DNA of 64,000 bases from Cryomorphaceae bacterium (GCA_019649675.1 BOWN01000002.1:1-64000); one strand, 5' to 3'; positions 1-11,383 are shown, numbered from the stretch's first letter. Numbers and translations are program-made. The notes: a model not told the origin generated them from the letters alone.

Positions 1-365
1 ACAGCCGACACCGTTGTTATACTAAATGAACAAATCCTTGGGAAACCAAAAACAAAACCGAGGCTGCAAAAATGCTACAAAGTTTATCAAATCGGAATCA
101 CAAAGTAATGACAGGTGTTTGCATAAAATCTAAAGACAAAACCATTTCTTTTTCGAATACCACCAAAGTATTTTTTAAAGAGCTTACATCTTCAGAAATC
201 AATTACTATATAGAAAATTACAAACCTTTCGACAAGGCTGGATCCTATGGCATCCAAGAATGGATCGGCGCGATAGGTATCAGTAATATTGAAGGGTCGT
301 ATTTTAATGTAGTGGGCTTGCCTATTAATCAATTATATAAAAACTTAAAAGAATATTTCTTCTAG
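1..365 (+). CDS. maf: Maf-family nucleotide pyrophosphatase, 5' end outside window
   Basis: House-cleaning nucleoside triphosphate pyrophosphatase of the Maf/HAM1-like fold, cytoplasmic. The first bases read ADTVVILNEQILGKPKTKP, the Maf motif with the catalytic Asp (ADTVV) followed by the usual GKP. One missing G near base 60 then shifts the frame, and the protein continues as EAAKMLQSLSNRNHKVMTGV, the typical 'LSGRTHEVITGV' segment. The ORF-track start at base 72 is therefore an internal Met, not the start. The C-terminal part contains DKAGSYGIQEWIGA and ends GLPINQLYKNLKEYFF, as in Maf proteins. About one third of the gene lies before the window. A 55-base A/T-rich gap separates it from the photolyase gene on the same strand. 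Family assignment is firm; the frameshift is probably a sequencing error. Confidence 0.88.
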
Positions 366-420
366 AATTTAACAGCATAATTAAGCAATTTCATTAAATT
401 TAATTTATAAAAAATTAAAT

Positions 421-1700
421 ATGAAAATTTCAATATTTTGGTTTAGAAGAGACTTAAGATTAGAGGATAATACCGCTTTAAATCAAGCTTTAAGTAAAAA
501 ACTCCAAGTACTTCCTGTTTTTATTTTTGATGAAGAAATTTTACATGAATTGCCAAACAATGACCCTAGAGTCAACTTCATTTACAACAGTTTAAACAAA
601 ATCGATCAAACATTAAAAAAACACAATTCTTCATTACTTTGTTTAAGAGGTAAACCTATTAAAATTGGAAAAACTTACTTGAAAAATTTCAAATAGAAAG
701 TGTATTTGTAAATAAAGACTATGAACCCTATGCTCGTCATCGAGATCAAAAAATAAAACAAATACTAGAAAAACATGGCATCTCGTTTATTTCTTTAAAA
801 GACCAAGTGATTCATGAAGAAAATGAAATACTTAAAAATGATAACAAACCATATACTGTATTTACGCCATACAAAAGAAAGTGGTTGAAGCTATATGAAG
901 CAAAACCTTATACTAACAAGGTAGATTTCAATAATTTCTATAGCAAGATTAGAGTATTTCCTAGTATGGAAGAATTAGGAATCAAAAAATCAGATATTTC
1001 AGTCAAAGATTTCGATCTATCAAAAGTTGACGATTATGAGCAAATAAGAGATTATCCTCACATAGACCAAACCAGCTACTTAAGTCCTCACCTTCGCTTT
1101 GGAACCGTAAGCATACGAGAAATATTATCTAAACTTAAACCAAGCAATTCCGTCTTTCAAAGTGAACTTATTTGGCGAGAGTTTTTCATGCAAATTCTTT
1201 ATCATTTTCCACACGTGGTTACTGAAAACTTTAAACCTAAATACAACGCTATAAAATGGTTAAATAATTCTACTGACTTTGAAAAATGGTGCACTGGAAA
1301 GACTGGATATCCAATTGTTGACGCAGGAATGCGTCAATTAAATAAAACAGGATACATGCATAATCGTGTAAGAATGATTACTGCAGGATTTTTATGTAAA
1401 CATCTACTTATCGATTGGCGACTTGGAGAAGCATATTTTGCAAAAAAATTATTGGACTACGAACTATCTTCAAACAATGGTAATTGGCAATGGGCAGCAG
1501 GGACAGGTTGTGACGCTGCACCTTATTTTAGAATATTTAACCCCTACGAACAACAAAAGAAATTTGATAAATATCAAGATTACATAAAAAAATGGGTATC
1601 CGAAATAAATACTGACCAGTATCCAAAACCAATGGTTGAACATAAATTTGCTAGAAACAGGGCCTTAGAAGCATACAAAATTGGAATCAACAAATACTAA
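421..1700 (+). CDS. phrB: DNA photolyase / cryptochrome family, class I
   Basis: Flavoprotein that repairs cyclobutane pyrimidine dimers with blue light (cytoplasmic, single polypeptide). The start MKISIFWFRRDLRLEDN is the classical photolyase N-terminus of the antenna-chromophore domain. The ORF track splits the gene at about 660-690, where one lost base near an A-run shifts the frame; the missing piece reads ...LEKFQIESVFVNKDYEPYARHRDQK and joins the 807-1700 ORF without a gap. The C-terminal FAD domain holds YLSPHLRFGTVS, SELIWREFF, TGYPIVDAGMRQL and NNGNWQWAAGTGCDAAPYFR, which line the FAD and lesion site. Total about 425 aa, normal for a class I enzyme. Its stop overlaps the stop of the convergent HMG-CoA lyase gene by 4 bp. 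A cryptochrome-like signalling role cannot be excluded from sequence. Confidence 0.9.
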
Positions 1701-2545
1701 CCAAAAACTTCTATTGACTTATTAAAAGCCGATTCAAAAGCCAGAGCATTTAAGCCGGTATCTTCTTTTTGTTCGTTTAAAAAGGATAATAACTTTTCGG
1801 TAGGCATATTCCCTGTGAGATCATCTTTTGCCATTGGACAACCTCCAAAACCTTGAATCGCAGTATCAAAACGGGTACACCCAGCACGATAAGCCGCCAA
1901 AACTTTCTCTTTCCAGGTTTGAGACGTAGTGTGCAGGTGAGCGCCAAAAGTTACTTCCTGAAACTCCGGAATTAGCTGAGAAAATAAAGGTGTGATGATT
2001 TCTTTAGAAGAAACACCGATGGTGTCTGAAAGTGCTAAAATCTTTACTCCCATATTGGCTAAGACCTCAGACCATTTTGCTACAATATCAACATCCCAAG
2101 CTTCACCATAAGGATTCCCGAAAGCCATAGAAAGATAAACCACCAGGTTTTTATTCCTAGATACACATAAATTCTGCATCTCCTCTACAAATACCAAAGA
2201 ATCTTCAATAGAGCGATTTGTATTGCGTTGTTGAAAGGTTTCTGAAACCGAGAATGGATACCCTAAATATTGAATCTCATCGAAAGATGAAGCTTCCTCT
2301 GCACCTCTGCTATTTGCAACAATAGCTAATAACTTAGAACTCGTATCATCTAAATTAAGTTTAGATAAAACCGCAGCAGTATCGCGCATTTGCGGGATGG
2401 CTTTAGGTGAAACAAAAGAACCAAAATCAATGGTGTGAAACCCCACTTTTAAAAGCATATTGATGTATTCGGCCTTTTTCTCCGTTGGAATAAACGACTT
2501 GATACCCTGCATGGCATCTCTAGGGCACTCTACAACTTGTATCAT
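1697..2545 (-). CDS. Hydroxymethylglutaryl-CoA lyase
   Basis: Cleaves HMG-CoA to acetoacetate and acetyl-CoA in leucine and ketone-body catabolism; TIM-barrel of the HMGL-like family. The 282-residue ORF is intact. It begins MIQVVECPRDAMQG (the ECPRD/EVGPRD metal and substrate motif of this family), has FVSPKAIPQM, the HLHTTS metal-binding strand and the active-site loop GFGGCPMAKDDLTGN, where the Cys is the catalytic residue. The length is slightly short at the N-terminus but normal for bacterial enzymes. Its start codon overlaps the stop of the upstream PorE-like gene (ATGA), so the two are probably co-transcribed although they are functionally unrelated. It converges on the photolyase gene. 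Confidence 0.92.
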   Translation of the reverse strand: MIQVVECPRDAMQGIKSFIPTEKKAEYINMLLKVGFHTIDFGSFVSPKAIPQMRDTAAVLSKLNLDDTSSKLLAIVANSRGAEEASSFDEIQYLGYPFSVSETFQQRNTNRSIEDSLVFVEEMQNLCVSRNKNLVVYLSMAFGNPYGEAWDVDIVAKWSEVLANMGVKILALSDTIGVSSKEIITPLFSQLIPEFQEVTFGAHLHTTSQTWKEKVLAAYRAGCTRFDTAIQGFGGCPMAKDDLTGNMPTEKLLSFLNEQKEDTGLNALAFESAFNKSIEVFG

Positions 2546-4440
2546 TCTACTGCAATAATTTTTAATTCCGTTCTTCTATTTAGAGCTCTTTCCTGCTCAG
2601 AACTATTCGTGTTTAAAGGCACAGACATTCCGTAACCTTTGGTTTGTATACGATCTGAAGGAATACCTCTTTGAACTAAAGCATCTTTGACAGACCTAGC
2701 ACGATCGTCCGACAAATTTAAATTATATGCCTTAGAACCACTGTTATCAGTATGCCCACCTATTTCAATGACTAAAAAAGGATTAGACGCCATAAACTTA
2801 ATAATCTTATTTAACTCCACTAGGGATTCATCTTTAAGATTAGAAGAATTTAATTCAAAAAAGATATTATCCAATCTTACTTGTTCGCCTACTTCTAAAG
2901 GTTGTAATTTAAAATTCTTAACGAGAATACTACCCTCATGTTCAAGCTTAATATTTTCGGAATAAAAAAGATATTTCTTTTTGTTAACTGTTAGCGCATA
3001 TTCAGCATCAGAAGGAAGGCAAAGCATATAATTCCCATCCAGATCACTTTCTGAACTTTTGTAGGATTTACCCGATTTCAAATTAACCAACTCAATGTCC
3101 GCCTTAATTGGGTTATTTGTTTTTGAATCTGTAATTAGTCCCTGTATATATGCAACTTCCAGTGATCTACTCTCTTGTGGTAAATCAAATGTATAAAGAT
3201 CTAAATCGTTTCTATCTTCATTAAAAAATGAAGATGCAAAATAGGCTGTTCGTCCATCCTTAGCAACAATCAGTGAATTATCATCTGAAGGAGAATTAAT
3301 TGGATACCCAATATTCGTAGCTTCCCCCCAGTCACCACTGCCGTTTAATCGAGAAACAAAAACATCAAATCCACCCATACCAATAAAACCTTTAGATGCA
3401 AAATAAAGTGTTTGATTGTCCCAATGTAAAAAGGGTGATATATCATCTTTACTCGTATTTATTTTATCTCCTATGTTCTTAGCTTCCATCCATACTCCAT
3501 TAGCATTCTTATAGGAAACCCATATGTCTTTTCCGCCGCGTCCACCTGGACGATTAGAGACAAAAAACAATTGTCTGCCATCAGATGAAATAGCTGGTTG
3601 TGATTCCCAACTCTCAGTATTTATATTTGGACCTAAATTAACAGGATTTGTCCACTTCTCATTTACAAAATCAGACTGATATATATCACAACGACCATAA
3701 GAATCATCTCGTGAACAAGCTGTAAAATAAAGGGTTTTACCATCGGCAAGTAATACACTGAGCACCTTCATTTTTTAGAGTATTAATAGGTTCACCAAGA
3801 TTATTAGCAAATTGCCATTCATCAGTATCATTATACACGATATATAAAAATCTTCATTTCGCACACCCTTAACATTTTCACTTCGTGTAAATATTAAGGT
3901 ACTTCCATCTGCAGAAAGTGCTGGTAAATACTCATCGGCATTAGAATTAACATTGATTCCCAAATTAACCGGATTAAAGTCACAGGACTCTTCATTGCAT
4001 TAATAGAAAACTCACATGATTTTTTAAGTGAAAGTGCCTTATTTCTATAGTTCGAAGAAATACGTTTATACAGTTAAATATTTTTGAATATGCTTCAAGG
4101 ATTCTAAGTAAATACCTATAGAATGTTCTGTGATTGCCAAACGGTAATACACTAGGAAACGAAAACTCAGGATCTATAAGGATTGACTTTTATAAGATTC
4201 AATGGCACGTAACTTATCACCCATTTCAACAAATACATCACCTAATAAAATCCAGCCTCAACAAATTGATCATCAAATATTAAAGCTTTTTCTAATAAAT
4301 CTTTTGATTCATTGAAGTTCTGAGATGTTAAAGCAGATTTAGCCTCTCGATATACTTTAATCGCTTTACGGGACTTAGTGGTTTCCTGAGCTTGACAAAA
4401 AAACTATTTGATAAAAGACAACTATGATTAAAATTCTCAT
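2542..4440 (-). CDS. PorE-like TPR / beta-propeller / CRD / OmpA protein
   Basis: Cell-envelope protein with the domain order of PorE, the T9SS-associated peptidoglycan-binding protein. The start ATG at 4440 opens a signal peptide (MRILIIVVFYQIVF then CQAQ after correcting one extra T in a T7 run). A TPR-type helical region follows (REAKSALTSQNFNESKDLLEKA...), then PD40/WD40-like propeller strands (ADGSTLIFTRS, ADGKTLYFTACS, SDGRQLFFVSNRPGG), a carboxypeptidase-regulatory-like fold (IKADIELVNLKSGKS), and a C-terminal OmpA domain (IGGHTDNSGSKAYNLNLSDD, ending NRRTELKI) that should grip peptidoglycan. About 630 aa. The ORF track breaks it near 3770, 3800-4000 and 4400. It lies 1 bp after queE and overlaps HMG-CoA lyase by 4 bp. 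Other Bacteroidota OmpA/PD40 proteins share this layout, so the exact T9SS role is inferred. Confidence 0.82.
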
Positions 4441-4441
4441 A

Positions 4442-5072
4442 CTAAGAATATCCATGTATTTATGAGTTTGTAAAGAAATATGCCACGATGGATTTATCTT
4501 AACATATGCAATTATATCTTTTAAAATCTCTGCTTCTTTGGACCATTCGGGCTGCAAATACAATTTGCAATCATCATTTACTTTTGAAGCCTCTTCCTCG
4601 GCAAAACGAAAATCGTTAGCCCTAGAAATGACAACTTTAAGTTCTTGAGCTTTCGAATAATTCTCTTTTAATGGAAGTTTACGCTTTTTTGGAGATAAGG
4701 TAAACCAATCCCATGTTCCACTGTAAGGATGAGCTCCTGATGTTTCGATATGACATTTAATTCCTTTATTGCAAAAGATCACACAAAATATCAAGCTTAT
4801 GAATCAGAGGTTCACCACCTGTAACAACAACTTTAACAGCACCACTTAAAGAAACCCATTCCACCATCTCTTCTACCTTGTATAAAGGATGGCTATATTG
4901 CTCAACTTTCCTTACATCACACCACTGACAGCCTACATCACAACCGGACAAACGAATAAAATAACAAGCAACACCTGAATGAAACCCTTCCCTTGAATGG
5001 TATAAAAATGTTCCATAACTGGAAGCATACGCCCTTGCTGAACTTTTCAATTGTCTCAATAGAATAATTCAT
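4442..5072 (-). CDS. queE: 7-carboxy-7-deazaguanine synthase QueE (radical SAM)
   Basis: Radical SAM enzyme that contracts carboxytetrahydropterin to 7-carboxy-7-deazaguanine in queuosine/preQ1 synthesis. The cluster motif is CDVGCQWCD (CX3CX2C), followed by VVTGGEPL and, near the end, SWHISLQTHKY, a QueE hallmark. Start chosen at 5072 because, after restoring two lost G bases in G-runs, the N-terminus reads MNYSIETIEKFSKGRMLPVM then EHFYTIQGEGFHSG, the standard QueE opening. The track's Met at 5059 reads a wrong frame. A third break near 4790 joins the two ORFs, and a fourth near 4445 is needed for the stop (HKYMDI-x-stop). The PorE-like start follows immediately. About 210 aa, normal. Confidence 0.88.
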
Positions 5073-5116
5073 TGGGCTAAGATATTGAAAAAACACCAGT
5101 CAATAATTCAAAACAG

Positions 5117-7221
5117 CTAGTGTTGAATAATAAACTTTAAGGTTTTGAAATATGAATCTTTTTGAATACTAACGAAATAAACCCCTTGATCATAATGAGA
5201 AAGTGAAAGACGTAAATCATCACTAGATTTATCATTCAATTCAATAAATTCTAATACTTGACCATGCAGATTGAAAACTTTTACCTGAATATTACCATAA
5301 CTGGCATCGTTAAATTTAAGGTAAATTTCATCTGAAGTAGGATTGGGATAAAGAATAACATCTAACTCGTTTGAGATGTCTTCATATCCAAGGTCAGAAT
5401 TTTCAGACAAAACCATTTTAAAATCATCAATAAAGTAATGCACTTGAGTCATTGAATCAACCCTATCATTAAATACTATTGCATCCAAAACAGAGGTTCC
5501 ATTTACAGAATTATTGTCGAAGAAAAATTCCATGTATGAATTACTTGATCTGCAATAGAAAACTCAACAATATCTCTATCCATATCTATAAGATGATTTA
5601 CTTTAAACCACGTATTTTGAGGAAATCAAATGGTGTATTTTCACCAGCTGCATTTATATATCCTTGTCCATCAACATTAAACTGAATTTTGTAAGCTGCA
5701 GAAGAGCTAAAACAAGTTGCATCATGATAAATAGTGTATGAAGCACTTCTATTAAAAGGAACATACATTTTAAAGGATAAATCATAAGCATTTAAATCAA
5801 CATTGAAATCTCTTAAAAATGAATTTAATCCATCAGCAGCATTAATTTCAAGATATTGAAGACCTTCTACAGGTAAACTACTAGAAATATTCGCCGCAAA
5901 ACTATCTTTACAGAAAGAAACCCATTCGTTAGATTGAGTAAACAATAAAGAATCTTCCGAGTAACTCTCAAAATTATCAGAATCGAAAACAGATCCATAA
6001 TAAGAAATACTGAAATCTAAAGATGTCGTTTCACCCAAAGAATCAATAATTTCAACCAAGTAATCAGCTTCAGAAAGATTAACAATACTATAATTACCGT
6101 AAGAAGAAAAAAACGACACTATCAACGATTGTTTGTGAAACAGTATCTTGACAAATAATTGTAAATGGAGCTTGACCATAAGCTATATCCAAATGTATGG
6201 CACCGTCAGAAGCAGACTCTGAACTGGCATGAGTAAATCTGGCTGAGTTACTAAATATGGAACACCACATCCATTAGATTCTTGAAGAGTTGGTCTAAAA
6301 ATATCTAAGGCATAATGCATTCTATCAACCTGCCCTTGACTAAACATTACCATAGACGAATCATCCACATAATCCATATAATTCATAAACATATCAACTG
6401 TTTCACAAGAATTCTGAGGGTGAACGGGATTTCCATAATAAGCATCTTCTGAAATAGGTGTATCGTTTACCCAATCATTAGCTGCATCGCAATTACCACT
6501 CCCCCAAGGATGTTTTAAATTTAAATAATGTCCTATTTCATGAACTGCCGTTTTACCCATCCCATAATTTTCATGATCTGATTCTCCAAAATATTGGAAA
6601 CCAACAACAAAACCATGCTCATCATCAGGGATATTTGCAGTAGGATTATCAGAATAGCCCAATACACCAGTGGTAATTCTACCAACCCAAATATTCAAGT
6701 ACGAATCTGTATCCCATGCATCAGCTCCACCATCCTCTGATCTTTTTATGTTATCTAGTGCAGTAAAAAAAGATGTCACATCAGTTGAATATCGATTAAT
6801 TCCGTTGTGGCATACCCATTAGGATCAACAGAAGCTAAGCAAAATTCAATTTGTGCATTACCAATAAATTCTTCAAATTCTTCAGGAGTTTGACTGACAT
6901 CTTGATTAAGTAAATTATACGACTCATTTAAAATTTCAATTTGACGATAAACATCAGCATGTTATATCCATATCAACCCAATTCTCATGAGATTCATTTT
7001 TAATAATATGAACTACAACTGGAATCGTGTAAGATGAATTCTTAGAGCCTGTTTTTCTTGCATATAAATTTGGAAAGCTTTCTCCTCTTCCATCAATAAG
7101 TCTCTGTAATCTATTGATTGCATCGATCATTAAAGCGAATCAAAATTACAACGTGGCATAAATCCTTGGGCTAAACTAAAAGGGGAATAAAAGAAATTAT
7201 AATCAAATAAAACGTTCTCAT
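5117..7221 (-). CDS. Secreted M43 (cytophagalysin/pappalysin) zinc metalloprotease with T9SS signal
   Basis: Extracellular endopeptidase exported through Sec and the T9SS. The zinc site is AVHEIGHYLNLKHPWG (HEXXHXXGXXH-type, with N in place of G as in some M43 members), and the Met-turn is MNYMDYVDDSS. After one base correction the start at 7221 gives a signal peptide MRTFYLIIISFIP..SLAQG. The propeptide and first strands read YTIPVVVHIIKNE and DVYRQIEILNESYN. After the catalytic domain come beta-rich segments, and the C-terminus (ILYPNPTSDEIYLKF ... VFNLHGQVLEF ... GVYFVSIQKD) is a type A T9SS sorting domain. At least five indels split the roughly 700-residue protein. A -7 like box TATCTTTG lies 24 bp upstream. 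Diverges from ftsK. Confidence 0.87.
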
Positions 7222-7244
7222 ATCTCAATTATTTGAATTAGAAC

Positions 7245-7252
7245 CAAAGATA
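7245..7252 (-). promoter_or_regulatory. Possible -7 box for the M43 protease gene
   Basis: TATCTTTG (read on the - strand) matches the Bacteroidota -7 consensus TAnnTTTG and ends 24 bp before the start codon at 7221. No TTG sits exactly 19 bp upstream; the nearest gives a 16-bp spacer, so this is a weaker candidate than the three promoters with perfect spacing elsewhere. The remaining intergenic sequence (7253-7412) is A/T-rich, and I see no other recognisable element in it. Confidence 0.35.
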
Positions 7253-7412
7253 AAATTAAAATATTGAACAATTATTGTTCAAAAAATAAAATACACAATC
7301 ATAAATTATGGGAAATTTAGATAAGTAATGTGAATATCCTCGTGAATAAAAGCTCTATGCAAAATAAATAGAAACAGCATTTTAAGTATTTTTGATTTTT
7401 TTAACTACTCTT

Positions 7413-9772
7413 ATGGTAAAAAGAAAAAAAATAAATACCCTCAACTTAGCATTAATTTTGAAAATAAAACAGCACAAGTTGTATTCGGCCTCTTGTTCTT
7501 ATGTCTATCAATCTTAATATTTCTATCATTTACATCCTTTTTTTAAAGTTGGAAAAAAGATTTTGATTTATCACATTTAAATTTTATTGATTTAATAACA
7601 AATTCTGAAATTATAGCTAATAATTTATTGGGTAAAGTTGGTGCTTATTTAGGTGATTTTTTCATCTACCAACAATTTGGAATTGCTTCATTTTTAATGC
7701 CTTTTTCCTATTTATTCTGGCTTACAAATTTTCACAAATCAACATATTATTAAACTTAAGCGACTATTTCTAAATTCTCTTTTCATTAGTTTATGGCTAA
7801 CCACTTTTTTTGGAATTTATTTTACTCAAAACCCAATTCTTGGTGGATTCAATGGAATACAAATATCTAATTGGCTTTACAGCCTTATAGGTCTAACAGG
7901 GGCAAGTGTAATATTAGCATTTTCTATGCTCATTTTTATTGGTATATATTTTCACTGGACACCGGAAAAATTCAAGAGTTTTTAAACGAAAAGTGAATAA
8001 TATCAACTTAAATGAACGTCAAAAAGTTGATATTCTAGAAGAAGATATTATTGAAGAAAAATTCAAGAAACTATAGATTTAAATACCAATAATAAAATTG
8101 ATATTCCTGAAGAACCTCTAGATGACCCATTAAAAAAGAATTAAGTATTGAGCAACCAAAAAAAGAAGAACATTCAGAATCTACATCTGAAAAGGTTCAA
8201 ATGGATATAGAAATTAAAGACGAAGAAACACTAACTGATAAAAAGTAAATAAAGCATTAGAAGAGTTTGGAGAATATGATCCCAAACTTGATTTAGGACA
8301 CTACAAACATCCAACAATAGATTTAATGATTGAGTATCCTAATTCTGAAGTTACAGTCAATAAGAAGAATTAGAAGCAAATAAAAATCAAATTGTTGAAA
8401 CACTTAACAATTATAAAATTGAAATTTCTAAGATAAAAGCTACAGTTGGACCTACCGTAACACTCTATGAAATTGTTCCAGCCCCTGGAGTTCGCATCTC
8501 TAAAATAAAAGGTTTAGAAAATGATATTGCACTAAGTTTAGCAGCACTGGGAATTCGAATTATAGCCCCACTTCCAGGTAAAGGAACAATAGGAATTGAA
8601 GTACCAAATAGCAAACCAAGTATTGTATCTATGAAATCTATTTTGGCTTCCGAAAAATTCCAGCATTCAAATTACGAACTGCCTATTGGATTAGGTAAAA
8701 CCATTTCTAATGAAACCTTTGTTGCAGATCTTGCTAAAATGCCCACCTTCTAATGGCAGGAGCTACTGGACAAGGGAAGTCTGTAGGACTAAATGCCATA
8801 TTGGCATCTTTACTGTACAAAAACATCCAGCACAACTTAAATTTGTATTAGTAGACCCTAAAAAAGTCGAATTAACACTATTTAATAAGATTGAACGCCA
8901 TTTTTTAGCAAAACTCCCTGATGCTGAAGAAGCATCATTACAGATACTACAAAAATCGTTAACACAGTTAATTCTTTGTGTATTGAGATGGATGCTCAGT
9001 TATGATCTATTAAAGAAAGCACCAAGTTCGAAACATAAAGGAATACAACCACAAATTCATAAATGAAGCTTAACCCTGAAAATGGACACCGTTATCTGCC
9101 ATACATTGTATTAGTTATTGATGAGTTTGCTGACCTAATTATGACTGCGGGTAAAGAAATTGAAACACCAATAGCCCGTTTAGCCCAATTAGCACGTGCA
9201 TAGGAATTCATCTTATTGTGGCAACGCAAAGACCTACAACAAATATTATTACAGGAACTATTAAAGCGAATTTCCCAGCACGCATAGCCTTTAGAGTAAC
9301 CTCTGTAATCGACTCAAGAACCATTATGGATGCAGCTGGAGCTAATCAATTGATAGGTCGTGGTGACATGTTAATTTCTGATGGAAATGAAATAACAGAT
9401 TACAATGTGCATTTATTGATACACCTGAAGTAGAAAAACTAACTAAATTTATTGGAAATCAACAAGGATATCCGATGGCCTTCGAATTACCAGAATATGT
9501 TGGAGAAGAAGCTAAATCAATTGGATCAATAGACATTAATGACAGAGATTCACTATTTAAAGATGCTGCATCTGTTATCGTTATGCATCAACAGGGTTCT
9601 GCTTCTTACTTCAACGAAAACTAAAATTAGGTATAATAGAGCTGGTCGAATTATTGATCAACTTGAAGCTGCTGGTATTATTGGACCTTTTGAAGGCAGT
9701 AAAGCCGACAAGTTCTTATTCCAGATGAATACGCACTTGAAAAAGTTATTAAATAATGAAAGTCAAGAATAG
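7413..9772 (+). CDS. ftsK: DNA translocase FtsK/SpoIIIE
   Basis: Hexameric motor that pumps chromosome ends away from the division septum. It is badly fragmented by indels, but the order is complete. The N-terminal membrane part includes [20 protein letters not shown] and later hydrophobic segments. An acidic/Lys-rich linker follows ([15 protein letters not shown]). The motor has [20 protein letters not shown] and [16 protein letters not shown], Walker [16 protein letters not shown], Walker [13 protein letters not shown], and [20 protein letters not shown]. The C-terminal gamma winged helix reads [17 protein letters not shown]. At least ten frameshifts lie between 7480 and 9730. The start at 7413 (MVKRKK) is the first Met consistent with the family; the stop could be 9751 or 9772 depending on one A. 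A LolA-like gene follows, as in many Flavobacteriia. Confidence 0.88.
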
Positions 9773-9848
9773 ATTTTAATTAACAACAAGAATGATTTTT
9801 TTACGTTGTTATTTTACTAATTTTGCAACTATACAAAAAGCCAAGTTG

Positions 9849-10479
9849 ATGAGCGCTTACTTTTACTTATTAGCCTATTTACTACCAAATAATATGCTAT
9901 GCTCAAATAAGCAACGACCCTGCTGCTAAAATCCTGCTTGATGAAGTTAGTGCTGCTACAGATGCACATGAAGCGATCTATTTTTTCGTTTGAGTACAAC
10001 TTAAATAATAAAGCTGAAAACATTCAAGAAAACACAACGGAGAATTAACTCTAAAAAGAATCAATATACCCTTTCGTTTATGGGTATAAATCAAATAAGT
10101 GATGGTGAAAACGTCTGGACAATAATAGAGGAACGATGAAGAAATTAAAAATTTCTGAAATAGACCTTGATGATGAAAATACACTTACCCCATCAAACCC
10201 TTTTAAAAATGTATGAAAAGGATTCATTATCAAATGAAAGAAAGGAATGGAAAACTACAAACAATTGAACTCACCTGAAAATGTGATGATGTGATTACAC
10301 TAAAATATTCTTATTTGATACTCAATTAAAACAAATCAAAAATTAAAGAAATTTTGGGGAAAAACAGACGAATCTGAATATAATTAAAGATTCTCACCAA
10401 TTAGTATCGATAAAATAATACATTTATCTTAAATACATCTAATTTCCTGATTTTGAAATCATTGATTTAAGAAAAATAA
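9849..10479 (+). CDS. LolA-like outer-membrane lipoprotein carrier, frameshifted
   Basis: Periplasmic lipoprotein chaperone family. No long ORF survives, but in shifting frames the sequence reads a signal peptide (LLAYLLP...CYAQ), then NDPAAKILLDEVSAATDAHE, FSFEYNLNNKAENIQE, GELTLKKNQYTLSFMGINQI, SDGENVWTIIEE, EISEIDLDDENTLTPSN and, at the end, NFPDFEIIDLRK. These are the strand motifs of Bacteroidota LolA-like proteins (DPxAKxLLDEVS ... LxGDKYxLxFMG ... DGKxVWTI ... AITPSK ... YPGYEVVDLR). At least six indels occur within 630 bp, one of the worst stretches of the window. It lies directly after ftsK, its usual place. Start and end are approximate. Confidence 0.7.
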
Positions 10480-10684
10480 CCCCGAATTTTTAAAATTTAA
10501 TTTAATTTGATTTCTTATCATATAAAATTTTAAATTATCCAAATTCTTTGGAAAGAAAAATAATGCCCCCATTAGAATTGAAAACCCTCAACCCAAAAGT
10601 GAAATATCTTTCTTTGAATACAAAGGGCATCTTTTGTTTAAAATAAAGAAAACTCATAAGTTAAATATATAACAATGACACCTA
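10480..10684. other. Intergenic stretch between convergent genes, nothing supported
   Basis: An A/T-rich 200-bp stretch between the LolA-like gene and the convergent UbiA-like gene. Fragments such as RIENPQPKSEISFFEYKGHLLFKIKK can be read on the + strand, but the neighbouring sequence is full of stops and I recognise no family. No hairpin terminator was seen. It may be part of a small gene lost to sequence errors. Confidence 0.3.
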
Positions 10685-11383
10685 TCAAGTTGAAATCATT
10701 ATTGAAAAAAAGCGATAAAAAAGAATTAATTCACATGAAAGTATTGCAAATAAAGCTAACCACTTAGCAGTATTTATACCAAAATATTGAGGTATTGTAG
10801 ACAAATAAGTCGCATCATAATTAAAATCTCGAATATCAAATGGAATAGTAATCGCAAATATGAATAAAAAACGTTCGAATAGAGCTAAGTAATAAAGTGG
10901 TTCACCATTTATCAAGGCTGGTAAACCCTCAGTGACATATGACCAAACAAACGCGATTAAAAATATTTTTAAGCCTGGCACATCTCTCAAGCGAAATAAA
11001 TGAAATTTATTTTTAAATATAGGCAAACCATAAATTATAGACACAAATCCTAATACTATAATTGGTAAAAAAATAAATTGAGAAATTGGTAAAAAAAAAT
11101 AAAAACCTATCACTGCTGAGATAATACAGACAAACCAAAAAAATCTTTTATACCTATAAATTATCCGATGCCTTATGGTCGCTGATTTAGAAATAGTAAA
11201 TTGAATATTAACAAGTCTAATGAAGTTGTATATAAAAAGAGTCGCAAAAAAAACAAACCATAATAAATTAGGATGCTCTATTTGTCGAATATCCAAACTT
11301 AATAGAGTAAGTGACACAACTCCCAATGACACATAAACATTCGAAGCAACAAGAAAATCTAAGATTTTAACAATGAATTTCAT
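10685..11383 (-). CDS. UbiA-like integral membrane protein
   Basis: About 232 aa and almost entirely hydrophobic, with seven or so predicted membrane helices (VYVSLGVVSLTLLSL, LLWFVFFATLFIYNF, FFWFVCIISAVIGFYFFLP, FIFLPIIVLGFVSIIYGLP, IFLIAFVWSYVTEGLPAL, FLFIFAITIPFDIRDF, WLALFAILSCELILFY). IPFDIRDFNYD resembles the second Asp-rich motif of UbiA prenyltransferases, but the first motif (NxxxDxxxD) is replaced by NFIRLVNIQ, so catalytic activity is doubtful. Bacteroidota have a family of such UbiA-related proteins of unknown role. I prefer the ATG at 11383 over the track's TTG at 11392. It diverges from gcvP. Confidence 0.65.
   Translation of the reverse strand: MKFIVKILDFLVASNVYVSLGVVSLTLLSLDIRQIEHPNLLWFVFFATLFIYNFIRLVNIQFTISKSATIRHRIIYRYKRFFWFVCIISAVIGFYFFLPISQFIFLPIIVLGFVSIIYGLPIFKNKFHLFRLRDVPGLKIFLIAFVWSYVTEGLPALINGEPLYYLALFERFLFIFAITIPFDIRDFNYDATYLSTIPQYFGINTAKWLALFAILSCELILFYRFFSIMIST

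Noticed and set aside
660-700. Photolyase gene as a pseudogene or programmed frameshift
   Set aside because: All catalytic motifs remain and the same kind of break occurs in dozens of other genes; there is no slippery site plus structure common to them.
4375-4794. QueE fused to a membrane tail (MRILIIVVFYQ...)
   Set aside because: The tail is the signal peptide of the next gene, read through because of an indel; restoring one base gives a stop right before its ATG.
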